Notes under the pieces: generated by a model
Databases searched by the model: none
What the model saw: only the letters and a program-made list of their open reading frames with translations
Told to the model about the DNA's origin: nothing
In this document: positions 34,301 through 42,549 of the stretch, piece by piece
Layout: each line of letters opens with the position of its first letter
Position numbering within the stretch: position 1 is the stretch's first letter
Position numbers and translations under genes: made by a program
Assembly (NCBI RefSeq): GCF_027580225.2
Contig: NC_073355.2
Span: 18,762,001 to 18,826,000, forward strand
Source of the DNA: Misgurnus anguillicaudatus
Taxonomy: Eukaryota > Chordata > Actinopteri > Cypriniformes > Cobitidae
Direction: 5' to 3'
Length of the DNA: 64,000 nucleotides

Positions 34301-37300
34301 ACGCTAACATTTTCATCATATGACCCCTTTAAATAATTAATTAAATGTTACTTAATTATTTTATTTAGAAGTTAGATTTATTTTAATCGTTTAGGTAAAG
34401 TCTATGAGGGTTTTTTTGAAAATTGAAGCATTACTGTCCTAATAATATTAAATAAATCGTATTTTCTGTTTGTTATTTTCTTTAACATATTCCTATGGAC
34501 CTAGTTATTTTTAGTGTTATAAATGGCATTATAACGCAAAATTCATGACTGACAACAAGCCAGTCATTGAATAAACTTGATTCGGAACAGAAACGCACAC
34601 AAACTGTGTTTCTGACATGCATTATCAGCATTGTGGAGAGAATTACAATACAATGTTCTGAACAGGGTTCATGTAAAGAAACACTGATCACCTGAACGGT
34701 GACTTCACAAAATTATTATTTACAACAAAACAACATCAATAATATAAGAGCTTAAAGGGGACATATTATGAGATTTTTTTTAAGATGAAAACTAAGTCTA
34801 AAATAGGTCTGAGCAAAAGTGTGCCGTTTTGGGTGTGTCATTTAAAATGCAAATTAGCGGATGAAGTGCAACCACTGATCACAATGATGGTGGTTTGTTG
34901 CAATTGAAACTCAATTGTGCTGTGAAATATTTTATCTCTCTCTTTCTCTCCCTACTGAATGGTTGTGCTGTGGTTGGATAGTGCAGATAAAGGGGGCGGT
35001 ATTACCTTATTCTGACATCACAATAAGGGCCAAATTACAATGACCTATTTTTCACATGCTTGCAGAAAATGGTTTACCAAAACTAAGTTATTGGGTTGAT
35101 CTTTTTAATATTTTCTAGGTTGATAGAAGCACTGGGGACACAATTATAGCACTTAAACATGGAAAAAGTCTGATTTTCATAATATGTCCCCTTTAAACCT
35201 TTTTGACATTTTGCTAACAAATATTTAAGTAGTTAAAGTTCTTATCAGTTCTTATTCTGTGATAAAGCTTAAAAAATAAAAATATTCAGGCGCAAAGAAT
35301 TGTGGGTATTCCTTACAACATGTGCAAATAAATGTAAGTCATTTTACTTAAATAATACAAGAAAATATCTAATAAGACTTACTATTCCCACACAGTTCAT
35401 TTTTTACATGAATTAATTGTGTATTTATCATCATTTTACTTAGGAAAATCTAGTTCTCAATAAATGTTAATATTATTATGTAGAAATTATGAGAGTTAAT
35501 CTAATAAATATTACTACACCAAAAAGTTCATTTTTTCAGTGTATGATATACTTAGGTGCATGGTCTTAGTGACTAAAATGTCATGTACTTTTATAGAGAA
35601 TCCTGTAGATGGTGATGTTGCATTCATTTGTCGAAAGTTAGATTTGTTGCGAGTGGATTTTGAGACCCCGAGTGTTTTTTTTTGTCATATCCACTTACAT
35701 TTATGTGAGCAAAATTGTAATTTTTGCAGTCATTTTAGATATATAAATATCCTTATGACTAATATCAGTCTTTGTGGTGCTCTTACATCTTTACAGTTGC
35801 CTTGACATTTCTTACGCATCTACTCGTCATTACCGTTGGTCTAGCTCTGTGCAGTAGATAGGGCAGACGTAGTGTCGGCGATCGGAGTTCGAATCCCTGC
35901 TTGGCAAACTTTTGTTTTATTCATGACAAACATTTGTAAAGTTCGTAGCCTTATATGACAAAGTATTATGCTTAATTTCATTTTTAGCAGAGCTGCTGTC
36001 ATCTTTTTGTCCATGGGATTGCATGTGCATGTAAATGAATATAATAACGTACAGTCCTCAGTTTATTTACTTCGGATATTTTAACTGTGATGAAAAATTA
36101 AATGTACGCATTTACTAGAGTAGCAATTTACAAAAACAACTCTTTTCTTTAAAATATATGCTCGTAGTTGCATTACACTTGCAGTAACACCTTCAATTTT
36201 AGTAGTAAAAATTATTACGACCTCTTTGTCACGTGCTGTTGCCATGGTAAATCGTAATATCTGAGCTCCAATGATGATGGTTTTTATTGTGGCTGTGCAC
36301 GCGCTTAACTCAGAGTCAACCTACTCAGAGTCGATTCAACTAGGGCCCTGTCCCAAATGGCGCACTTCATGTGGACTTTCGGTCTCGTGGCCTTAAATTG
36401 CGCGTTCTCGCTTAGTCTATGAGTCCGTAGGGTGTCCCAGCTGTCATTTTTACGCTTTGAAGTGTGCTCATCAGCGCCTCCTTTGCCCCCTTGATGCGGT
36501 CTTCAGCGAAGCCCGCACTGCAGCAGGCTTCGCGCACTTTGCCAACCCAGAAGTCCTTGCGAAAGGGCAATCAGCCGATGGAAGGGAGGAGTTCACACTG
36601 ACGGGCAACTTCTCAACCTATTTCCAGTGTGATGCTCGAGTCTGTCCCAAAATACGACTCCGGTGCACCCAGGTGGACTCGCATCAAGGGTCCCTAAAGT
36701 CTGGACTACGTGATGTCATCAAAGTGTGGACTCTGAGGAGGACCACAAGTCCAGAGTGTGCCATTTGGGACAGCGCGTAGCACGTAGGAGTTTTCCTTAC
36801 TCAAACATGTTCTGAGGGCAGAAAGAATGTGATTGGTTCACAAAAACGACCAATCAAAATGCTCGTTACTGGTTTAAGCCCTCAGCGGAGCCTCCAAGGC
36901 AGCTTCTGCAGTGAAGCAGTTTGAGCTCACCGTTGGTCAGATGACTAGCGCAGATATGGTAAGATAGGAATGAGACTGTTTTTGAATTCTGCTCGAAACG
37001 TTTTGAGCATTTAAGTGACGCATTTTCACGTGTCCGTGGCACGACTTTCTTTTTCATGCCAGATTCAGGTATTGGTTACTCAATTGTTTTTCCTATTTTC
37101 TTACCATTGTCGCTTGGGATTGGGGTTAGAACAACTTTCTGTTACATATAATGACAACCTAACCCAACTCCAACTCCAAGCAAGAACAATTTAATTTTCT
37201 GACAAATAAATGTACAAACAATGTCATTTTAACCCAAACCCAACTTTATCCTCGCGCGAGAATAGTTTAAAAATGTGACGAAAACCACAAATCTAACCCC

Positions 37301-38806
37301 AATCCCAACCGACAATGGTTTGAAAAAAGGAAAAAAAATTGAGTAACCAATCCGTGAAACTGGCACGAAAAAGAAAGTCGTGCCACGGACACGTGAAAAC
37401 GCGTCATTTAAATGCTCGAAACGTTTCGAGCGAATTTCTGCGCTTTGAATTTTAGAAAAAATTTTTTGAATTTGGTGTTTTGAATTTTCTCTTTATCTTG
37501 AAAACCTGAAGCTGTATTTTTCAAAACTGTAAATTCACTCTTTGAAAATCTTTACAAATACGACATCAAATTATTCAGTTTTATTAAATTACACTTGTCT
37601 ATAATTCAAGTTTATGGATTTCAAATTCAAATCGTTTTGTCATAGTCAAAACTGTAAATTCACTCTTTGAAAATACATATCTTTACAAATACGGCATCAA
37701 ATTATTCAGTTTTATTAAATTACACTTGTCTATAGTTCAAGTGTATGGAGTTCAAATTTAAATTGTTTTGTCATATTTAAAGCTCCATACATAACTGGAC
37801 CATTGCAGCATTACCATTTGTTTTCATTGGAATTATAAAAATACATTATTTTATTTTACAAAATTACATTACTTTGCTTAATCGGAAGTGTGTGCCCTCC
37901 TACTTTTTAGTAACAATCAGGTAGGACAGTGTTGCCCTTCCTCAAACAATATAGCCCTTTGAACTGTACCTGAAATATTTTGCGATTTTGTGTGAACCAC
38001 ATAGTACCGGAATCAGCTATAGATACATTTATATTGAGAAGTTCCCACTCTCCCTGGGTCTGAAAGATCTGCTGAGATCTAAAGGTAAGATACTGTGAAT
38101 CAGTTTGGTTAAGAAAGATTAGCTCCACATCTGTGGGAAAATAAAAGCAAACAATTTAACATACATTGGAAATTTATTAATTTAAAGTTAAACAATTCAT
38201 GTGTTTGTTTTACCTTTATAGACTAAAGATTGAAGTGTTAAATTGCAGCTTTGTGTGTCAAACGGGAACCTGTACAAGTCCATCTTACAGGCTGAGGTCA
38301 CAGATAAAATATCCACTGTGAATAGTACGCCTTGATAATCTAACTGCACATATGGACACTCCTTTGATCCAAACTCGGTTTTGATGCTAAATGAACAAAA
38401 CAAAATAAAAAATACTAATGACTGGAGACAAATATTAAAGAGAAGCTACTGATTTGATTATTATAATTTTTCCTTTGAAGTTGACCCGTCATATCAGCAA
38501 AACAAAATTTAAAGCTGGCTTCTGCATCTTTTCTCATTCTCCTTACACACTGTAAAATGCTGCATTACAGTTTTTCTCGGTTGCTTAAACACATTTCTTG
38601 AAACTATGCAGGGCAGACGTCCAAAAGGGATTCCGGAAATCAATACATTTTATACAAATTTGGTCTATGAGTTCTGAGTCAAAAAACATAAACATCTCGT
38701 ACATTTTTGTAGGAAAATTTTGTTAAGCTGATAAAATAATGTAATCTTTATATATGAATGTGTGTTCAAAAACAGCACTGCTCATAGATAAAGTTCCACC
38801 TTAAAT

Positions 38807-38852
<46 letters not shown>

Positions 38853-38875
38853 TCTCTCTCTCCCTCTCTCTCCCC

Positions 38876-38920
<45 letters not shown>

Positions 38921-41900
38921 ATTAACAGAGAGGTATATGCTGACGTTTTATTGAAAATGCTTTGCCACCACAATGACGATCAGTGATTCCTTTAGTTGGG
39001 TAGTTTGACACTTTGACGTTTCATAGTAGTGTTTGGTCTTTGTAAGCGTGTTTGCTAAAACATGTTATTTATTGCAAAGAAAATTTGTTATAAACAAAGC
39101 TCGCGTGGGTCTTACAACTTCACTGAAAGTTAACTAACTGTAATACCACATATGTCTGTACATTCATTCTCTATACCATGTAGTACTGTCTCAATTTCTC
39201 AATTGATTTGATTCAGACATCAAGACTCAGCCCATGAATCACAACAGTGGTGACACTCTCTGGACTCATGAGTTTTTTATAATACGCTGGTGCAATGCAT
39301 TGCAACATGTAGAAAACTCACCATCGTTGTGTTTCATTGGCTGATTCTTGATGTCTGCATCTGTGTCAAAAAAAATCTACACTTTACATTTTTGATTTAC
39401 AGCCACAAGGTTTCATTTCCCAATTACAGTAGGCATTAGTATGCACTGAAATATGTTGATTGCAGCTCCAAACAAAACTGAGAGAGAAGTTTACTTTTTA
39501 ATGAAATGTATTATGTTTTATACGTGTGGGTAATTAAAGTTATATTATACCACCACTTCAGACCATCAATGTGATTAATGTGCACTTTACAGTGATGTTG
39601 TGAGCCACAAGTAAGTTGCATTGGTAACAAACACTTGATGCAATAATAATGTGTTTTAACAAACACCATTATCAAGCACACACACTACAATATAAAAACA
39701 AAGAGTCAAACTACCCAACTACAGGAAACACTGATCATCATGATGGTGACAAAAGATGTTCAATAAAACATCAGAATCTTGTAAATTCTTAAAAATGAGC
39801 AGTAGAAATTAAAAAAAAAAAATTGAGTGAATTTGGTTTGTTTAGTCAGTATGGTCCTACTTCAAAACAATGCTTTGTTAAAACAACTTTTTAACGGTGA
39901 TGACATTGTTTTAGAGAATGTACATGTAACAATTATCCAGCGAGAGCAAGTGAGTGAGGGAGAGTGAAGTTCACTTCACTTCAATTATTGAACGATAGAG
40001 AGAGAGAGAAAGAGCATGAGAGAGCGAGATTGCAGACGCAGACAGTTAAGGTGGAACTTGTATATTTGGGAATTATCTATAAGCAATATTTTTGAGCATT
40101 TATTCATATATAAAGATTATATATACACATATCATGCCTAAAATAGCCACATTTTAAATAGTTTTATTTTGCGTGGAGGTCCCCTTGACATCGAGATGAT
40201 GTCTTTTTGAGATGCCTTGCTCATTGGGGTGGTCTCTGCATGGAGTCTATTAATTTTTATATTTATTTATTACATATTTTAGTTGGCTTATGTTATGTTT
40301 AGATTGTAAATAATGATAAAACATATTAACAAGTAATAAAAATCAACAAGTAAAACAAAAAAGTCCCCAGTTCTTCAAACAACCTAGAAAATGTGAAAAA
40401 GATCAACCCAGTAACTTCATTTTGGTAAACCATGATCTGCATGTGAAAAAATTTCATTGAAATGTGGCTCCCCTTATGATGTCAGAAGGGGATAATACCA
40501 CCTCTTAATCTGCACTTAACCACAGCAGTGCCATTTAGTGCAGAGATCAGCTTATTTGCATTTAAAAGGAAGGACACACCCAAAAACGACAAAATTTCGC
40601 TCACACCTACAAAGTGGCAATTTTAACATAATAGAATGTTATTTTGAGCTAGAACATACATACTCTAGAGACACCAAAGATTTATTTTACATCTTTAAAA
40701 AGCCTTTAAGTTTGAAAATAAATGTGATACATTTGGCCAAAGCCTCTGCCCCCCAAAATGTCTGGGCACCCCCTTGATTTTTAGTACCTCTGACTGAATG
40801 GTTCTGTGGGGGACCAAAAATAGTTCCAGAAATCTCAGAAGCAGCATCAGAAAACCCTGGCAACCATGGTTACTACACTTTTACCTTATTTTATTCATAA
40901 TGCTGGGAGAAGTTTAAAATAAACTACAATGGCCCAGTGGTTAGGCATAAGTGTCAATTTTGTTGTGGCTTAAGTGTTTTTCATTTCCTGTTTGTGTCCT
41001 AATATTGCAAACTTTGCTGTGCTTTGCTTTACAGACCACTGTAACTATTACTATTATAAAGTGGGGAAAATGCTAAAAATTACGTTTTAAAACGTTCTCA
41101 CCTTTCTCTGATGGTAATGTCTGGAGTCCAAAGCAAATCTTTTCGAACTGTAATTGTTTCAATATCACAATAATCTGCAGGGATCCACAATTGTCTCCTT
41201 GTTTTCCAAAACTGCGAAAGTGTTTGATATAACTTATAACATAACATTATATAAGTTTTAAAAGTTTTGAGTAAAACAAGAGTTTTAGAACACTTACAGT
41301 GTATATTTTTACTTGTGTTGAGATGCTCTGAGCTTTTTCATTCTGTGGATAAAAGCAAATGTGATGAACCACAACTGCTTGACATCTCAGATTCATACTG
41401 TAATGACCCATATAAAGAGAGTAAACAATACTGGACTCATACCACATCTGTGATGGAGGTCACATACAAGATCACATTAACTATGGTGACTGTAACTGAA
41501 GTTAAGGGTCGCGTGTTATTTAACAAATTGTCTTCCCTCGAGCTAAGCGCATTAAAAAGTCTACGATAAGCTGCACCAGAATCATCAGTACCGCAAAATT
41601 CTCCACCAGGAGACATCCAACCTGCAAACAAGACACTTCATATAACACATATTCTCCAAGCAAACAGTAAAACAAGTAGTTTTTATTTTCTGTTAAAAGT
41701 TTTATACTTTTAACATACTTTTGGTCGGCCACACAGACTGTATACAGACAAGTAACCAAATGTATATTATGTTAAAAAGTAAACATTATATACATTTCTA
41801 TCAAAGTATAAAGTATCCCAAATGTGTGTGTTGCTTTTAACTGAATGTGTTATATTTACGAAAAAAACTATTATAAAAACACAATACACAACACAAAAGA

Positions 41901-41967
41901 TAAATATATTTTAAAAGATATACTTACAGATTAATGCAAGAGAAAAGGTTACCCAGTGAATGTACAT
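19072..41967 (-). CDS. 5-HT3-like Cys-loop ligand-gated cation channel subunit, nine exons
   Basis: Nine exons join in consistent phase to 1311 bases (436 residues plus stop): 41967-41928, 41621-41443, 41342-41298, 41211-41102, 38386-38214, 38130-37970, 32711-32501, 19997-19857 and 19322-19072. All introns are GT-AG. The protein has a hydrophobic N-terminal signal (residues 1-14), an extracellular domain with WTPD at 116-119, a Cys-loop C158-C172 with 13 residues between and FPFD inside, a 'QGEWELL' motif, and four membrane segments (about 244-264, 275-293, 307-330, 408-428). M2 has Glu at -1', Lys at 4' and Leu at 9', typical of cation-selective 5-HT3 channels. The loop between M3 and M4 is short. 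At the loop B position where 5-HT3A has Trp (after the Cys-loop), this protein has Leu179, so serotonin binding is doubtful. Teleosts have many 5-HT3-like paralogues; the exact orthologue is not assigned. Confidence 0.92.
19857..19997 (-). CDS. 5-HT3-like receptor exon 8 (M3)
   Basis: Acceptor 'tgtcacag' and donor gtaaga. It encodes M3 ([19 protein letters not shown]) and the start of the intracellular loop. The 'ETIF' motif at the M3 end matches the family. Phase 1 on both sides. Confidence 0.92.
20408..22074. repeat. Long-palindrome family copy split by a hAT insertion
   Basis: The left arm ('cagataggagttttactta') and the right arm ('taagtaaaactcctatctg') pair, with matching 'ttcccaaaccag' outer blocks. 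Between them lie the family centre and an 803 bp hAT insertion at 20604. The palindrome is itself inserted in a CACTCTAAAAAAATC-type element that resumes after 22075. It lies in the receptor gene's 12.5 kb intron 7. Confidence 0.65.
20604..21406. mobile_element. Non-autonomous hAT element, perfect 8 bp target duplication
   Basis: 803 bp with termini TAGTGATG and CATCACTA, flanked by GTGACTGG at 20596-20603 and 21407-21414. The uninterrupted target sequence 'gtgactggttttgaattcag' is visible in the sister repeat at 25755, which confirms the insertion point. Eight-base duplication and ends fit hAT. No transposase frame. Confidence 0.85.
22075..22967 (+). mobile_element. CACTCTAAAAAAATC element, copy 2 (right part)
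   Basis: Resumes after the palindrome with 'agtgcaataactcctgctgc' and ends 'attatttttttagagcg'. It shares the whole interior with copies at 17780 and 28000. It holds the intact empty site of the TTAA MITE at 22187-22190. The left end is truncated near 20380. Confidence 0.55.
22985..23156. repeat. Remnant with AACTCTGGGGATTTTGCTGTG end
   Basis: Terminal block 'ttaactctggggattttgct' is related to the ends of the 6673-8779 element. Only one end is present, next to the Tc1 element. Confidence 0.45.
23161..24777 (-). mobile_element. Tc1-like transposon with long IR/DR termini
   Basis: The 1617 bp element is bounded by CAGTATTGTTCAAAATAATA in inverted orientation, with TA on both sides (23159-23160 and 24778-24779). 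The terminal inverted repeats run about 200 bp. Each contains an outer 'gttcaaaataatagcagt' and an inner 'gttcaaaaaaatagcagtgt' direct repeat, the IR/DR arrangement known from Sleeping Beauty-type Tc1 elements. The transposase gene inside is broken. It sits in intron 7 of the receptor gene. Confidence 0.9.
23456..24441 (-). pseudogene. Tc1-like DD34E transposase, disrupted
   Basis: The frame starts at the ATG at 24441 and covers the paired helix-turn-helix DNA-binding region, a GRKRK-type basic hinge and the first catalytic Asp in WTDESK, then stops at 23896. The rest is in another frame: [10 protein letters not shown], a TAA codon near 23818, then QQDNDPKH with the second Asp and NPIENLW with the catalytic Glu, ending at 23456. 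Asp and Glu are 34 residues apart, the DD34E spacing of Tc1. One frameshift and one nonsense codon make it inactive. Confidence 0.88.
25066..25160. mobile_element. Fragment of a CAGGGGTGGGCA-type hAT element
   Basis: Starts CAGGGGTGGGCATCGAGG and continues 'ccacagtcctgcagagttt', a sequence common to a hAT family in fish. A related end is at 44979. The right terminus is missing. Confidence 0.5.
25170..25577. repeat. Palindromic repeat (CTGCGTTCCAGTT ends)
   Basis: 'cctgcgttccagttcg' at the left pairs with 'actggagtggaacgca' at the right. 'acttccctca' and 'aagtttgcgagtg' blocks lie inside. It ends at the junction with the next palindrome. No coding sequence. Confidence 0.45.
25578..27152. repeat. 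Long-palindrome family copy split by a second hAT insertion
   Basis: The left arm starts 'cagataggagttttattta' and the right arm ends 'taagtaaaactcctatctg', followed by 'aactggtttgggg'. The centre matches the 16001 hairpin. A hAT element is inserted at 25820, a different position from the insertion in the sister copy at 20604. Confidence 0.65.
25820..26568. mobile_element. Non-autonomous hAT element, 8 bp duplication with one mismatch
   Basis: 749 bp with ends TAGTGATGG and CCATCCCTA, flanked by GTCTTCAC (25812-25819) and GTTTTCAC (26569-26576). The sister repeat at 21455 shows the site without the insertion ('ccacgttttcacgtgtccg'). A tRNA-like patch with 'ggatcgatccccgg' lies inside near 26020-26035. 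No transposase frame. Confidence 0.75.
27429..27621. mobile_element. Charlie-like hAT MITE, perfect 8 bp duplication
   Basis: 193 bp with terminal inverted repeats CAGTGGTTCTCAACTCCAGT, extending about 33 bp. It is flanked by GCTTAAAA at 27421-27428 and 27622-27629. CAGNGGTTCTCAA termini with an 8 bp duplication are typical of Charlie-type hAT elements. Confidence 0.9.
27967..29473 (-). mobile_element. CACTCTAAAAAAATC element, copy 3, complete, with nested MITE
   Basis: Both ends are present: CACGCTAAAAAAATAATCCG at the left and the inverted CACTCTAAAAAAAATCCG at the right. The interior is the reverse complement of copies 1 and 2. A 438 bp TTAA MITE interrupts it at 28806. Without the MITE the element is about 1.07 kb and has no coding sequence. 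Confidence 0.65.
28806..29243 (+). mobile_element. piggyBac-type MITE, copy 3 (TTAA-flanked)
   Basis: 438 bp, nearly identical to copy 1. TTAA lies at 28802-28805 and 29244-29247. The same host sequence without the insertion ('agaagttaaacatcatcc' on the matching strand) is visible at 22187 and 17904 with a single TTAA. This shows that insertion duplicates TTAA exactly. Confidence 0.9.
29902..31343 (+). mobile_element. Internally deleted hAT element with transposase remnant
   Basis: 1442 bp with ends CATGGCCGCGGGAAGT and its inverted counterpart CAGGGCCGCTGGAAGT. It is flanked by the 8 bp duplication ACAGACGC (29894-29901) and ACAGACAC (31344-31351, one mismatch). Both ends carry a GGGGGTGCTG subterminal motif. 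The interior keeps a short piece of a hAT dimerisation domain on the plus strand. Confidence 0.75.
30122..30235 (+). pseudogene. hAT C-terminal dimerisation domain fragment
   Basis: The plus strand encodes [20 protein letters not shown] followed by VRTHQDP. This matches the conserved 'ASxERxFSxLxxLKTxLR' start of the hAT family C-terminal (dimerisation) domain found in ZMYM1-like and Ac-like transposases. The catalytic part upstream and the end of the domain are missing, so it is a relic of the autonomous parent. Confidence 0.7.
31352..32500. other. Intron 7 sequence with one weak plus-strand exon candidate
   Basis: This part of the receptor gene's largest intron holds no repeat with clear ends. 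On the plus strand an ATG at 31556 opens about 50 codons to a donor-like ATACG|gtatgtg at 31703. The product is not recognised. The frame has no further supported exons, so it is not called as a gene. Confidence 0.3.
32501..32711 (-). CDS. 5-HT3-like receptor exon 7 (M1 and M2)
   Basis: Acceptor 'atattgcag' and donor gtaagtc. It encodes IRRKP at the membrane entry, M1 with the conserved Pro253, the intracellular M1-M2 turn and the pore-lining M2 ([20 protein letters not shown]), then NDKLPSTA. Position 2' is Gly where 5-HT3A has Ser. Confidence 0.93.
32890..33070. repeat. Left arm of an inverted repeat within intron 6
   Basis: 'ctttaaatatgacaaaacga' through 'gaaaaatacagcttta' is repeated in inverted orientation at 37500-37795. 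The pair brackets most of the 5.3 kb intron between exons 6 and 7. Confidence 0.6.
33073..33480. repeat. Nested GGGGCCCGTTTCAGAAAG and ACCATGAAGCTGG repeats
   Basis: Starts GGGGCCCGTTTCAGAAAGG with several 'aaactctgagttt' direct repeats. A second unit starts 'ggggcctataccatgaag' at about 33263 and ends 'tcatggtacgggcccc' at about 33453. The ends of the second unit are imperfect inverted repeats. Confidence 0.45.
33895..34328 (+). mobile_element. piggyBac-type MITE, subfamily 2, copy 2
   Basis: 434 bp, nearly identical to 17338-17771 and with the same internal tandem duplication. TTAA lies at 33891-33894 and 34329-34332. Confidence 0.85.
34756..35192 (-). mobile_element. piggyBac-type MITE, copy 4 (TTAA-flanked)
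   Basis: 437 bp, reverse orientation relative to copy 1. TTAA lies at 34752-34755 and 35193-35196. Ends are AGGGGACATATTATGA, and it is almost identical to copy 2. Confidence 0.85.
35835..35910 (+). repeat. tRNA-like SINE head with A and B boxes
   Basis: 'tagctctgtgcagtagatag' resembles a pol III A box and 'gagttcgaatccctg' is a strong B box, spaced as in a tRNA-derived SINE. Base pairing is too poor for a functional tRNA. The body and tail of the SINE are not identified. Confidence 0.45.
36345..36778. mobile_element. Palindromic MITE (CTGTCCCAAATGGC ends)
   Basis: 'ccctgtcccaaatggcgcac' at the left pairs with 'gtgtgccatttgggacag' at the right, and 'atgtggactttcggtctcg' pairs with 'gaggaccacaagtccag' further in. 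The 36457-36780 open frame is a by-product and not a gene. Confidence 0.6.
36784..37432 (+). repeat. Long-palindrome family copy, right arm truncated
   Basis: Starts 'taggagttttccttactc', runs through the centre ('aacccaactccaactccaag') and back to 'cgaaacgtttcgagc', where unrelated AT-rich sequence begins. The outer part of the right arm is missing. Confidence 0.65.
37490..37795. repeat. Right arm of intron 6 inverted repeat, tandemly duplicated
   Basis: The block 'caaaactgtaaattcactct' through 'ttcaaatcgttttgtcata' occurs twice in a row (about 37520-37645 and 37645-37782). It is the inverted copy of 32910-33070, which is single. Confidence 0.65.
37970..38130 (-). CDS. 5-HT3-like receptor exon 6 (pre-M1 extracellular part)
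   Basis: Acceptor 'tcccacag' and donor gtacag. It encodes residues 183-236, including [11 protein letters not shown], a family hallmark, and the loop C region (IADSGTMWF). The usual loop C tyrosines are not evident. Confidence 0.92.
38214..38386 (-). CDS. 5-HT3-like receptor exon 5 (Cys-loop)
   Basis: Acceptor 'cattag' and donor gtaaaac. It encodes the Cys-loop [15 protein letters not shown] (158-172) with a potential glycosylation site N173-L-T directly after it. Ser178-Leu179 stands where 5-HT3A has Ser-Trp in loop B. Confidence 0.94.
38740..40130. repeat. Foldback repeat in intron 4
   Basis: 'gataaagttccaccttaa' (about 38787) pairs with 'ttaaggtggaact' (about 40047). 'atcagtgattcctttagttg' near 38980 pairs with 'caactacaggaaacactgat' near 39715, and the outermost 'ttatatatgaa' also pairs. 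The left half contains the CT microsatellite and the right half a short GA tract. Confidence 0.5.
38808..38919. repeat. (CT)n microsatellite, about 112 bp
   Basis: Nearly pure CT dinucleotides with a few CC interruptions. It is unstable simple sequence inside an intron. The predicted Arg-Glu-rich minus frame is an artefact. Confidence 0.97.
40375..40625 (+). repeat. Degenerate relative of the TTAA MITE family
   Basis: Blocks such as 'gatcaacccagtaactt', 'ggtaaaccat', 'gatgtcagaagggg' and 'cacacccaaaaacgac' align in order with the MITE copies, with many changes and deletions. Terminal repeats are lost. Confidence 0.5.
40640..41101. other. Intron 4 sequence, nothing recognised
   Basis: No repeat ends, exon-like frame or RNA gene was seen between the degenerate MITE and exon 4. 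Confidence 0.35.
41102..41211 (-). CDS. 5-HT3-like receptor exon 4 (WTPD motif)
   Basis: Acceptor 'tttcgcag' and donor gtgagaa. It encodes [18 protein letters not shown], then [11 protein letters not shown]. The WxPD motif and its upstream Trp are conserved across Cys-loop receptors. Confidence 0.93.
41298..41342 (-). CDS. 5-HT3-like receptor exon 3 (45 bp)
   Basis: A 15-codon exon, [15 protein letters not shown], between acceptor 'atccacag' and donor gtaagtg. A 45 bp exon at this place is typical of 5-HT3 and nicotinic receptor genes. Confidence 0.93.
41443..41621 (-). CDS. 5-HT3-like receptor exon 2 (N-terminal extracellular part)
   Basis: Acceptor 'gtttgcag' and donor gtatgag. It encodes the N-terminal helix region ([10 protein letters not shown]), a sequon at N48 and the first beta strands ([18 protein letters not shown]). 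The 'VxVxIxxVILYVxSIxDV' pattern is typical of fish 5-HT3-like proteins. Confidence 0.93.
41928..41967 (-). CDS. 5-HT3-like receptor exon 1 (start and signal peptide)
   Basis: ATG at 41967 followed by 13 codons ([13 protein letters not shown]) and a phase-1 join to Cys14, with donor gtaagtat. The hydrophobic run fits a signal peptide. This start is chosen because the phase matches exon 2 and a TATA-box candidate lies about 90 bases upstream. Confidence 0.85.
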
Positions 41968-42053
41968 GACCAGTAGTTTAATAAAAACCTGTCTGAGATA
42001 CTTTTGGTGGAGGATGAAGATTTACTTTGGTACACATTATTTTCATTTGCTCT

Positions 42054-42061
42054 TATTTATA
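42054..42061 (-). promoter_or_regulatory. TATA-box candidate of the 5-HT3-like gene
   Basis: TATAAATA on the minus strand, about 87 bases before the ATG. It would give a transcription start near 42030 and a 5' leader of roughly 60 bases. No in-frame ATG was seen in the proposed leader. Confidence 0.5.
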
Positions 42062-42549
42062 CACTGTGAGTGACAAACACGCTCCACCTGCTGCTTTCTG
42101 TCATCTTACTGTTGTTCTGTCACTATAAAGATTTATTTAAATTATTTAAAATAATTGCACATTTGGGGCAATGCGTGGTCAGGTTTTATTGTATATGTAA
42201 ATGTTTTGTAGTTTCAGCTGATGTTGAACAAGAGCAGAAAAAGCAATGGAGCCTAAATAAATATTAAGCTTTAATATTAAACTTAAACTTAAAAATAGGC
42301 CTACAATATTAAGACTTGTTGTGGTAAACAGGTTATTTGATATAGGTTTATCAAATAAGACCTGGGGCAACACATGTCAAGAATTCAAGAGTTTTAATAT
42401 AACTTCAAATATTTGTATTACTTTGTGTAAATATATGACAAAAAACATAATTCCTTTAAGAACAATTCATTTCCACATGATTTACAATAATGAAAATTAT
42501 CATATATTTTAATATGTAGGGGTGAAAACACAAACACTAGGGTAAGATG

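Larger units (their letters stand above)
33740..35541. mobile_element. CACTGAAAAAA-ended element carrying two nested MITEs
   Basis: 'atacactgaaaaaaacaact' at the left and 'gttcattttttcagtgtat' at the right are inverted termini. Without the two TTAA MITEs (33895 and 34756) the element is about 0.93 kb. It is AT-rich and non-coding. Confidence 0.5.

Noticed and set aside
36457..36780. 107-codon plus-strand frame
   Set aside because: It covers a palindromic MITE, has no recognisable domain and ends at the repeat boundary.
38782..38973. Arg-Glu-rich minus-strand frame
   Set aside because: It is the translation of the (CT)n microsatellite.
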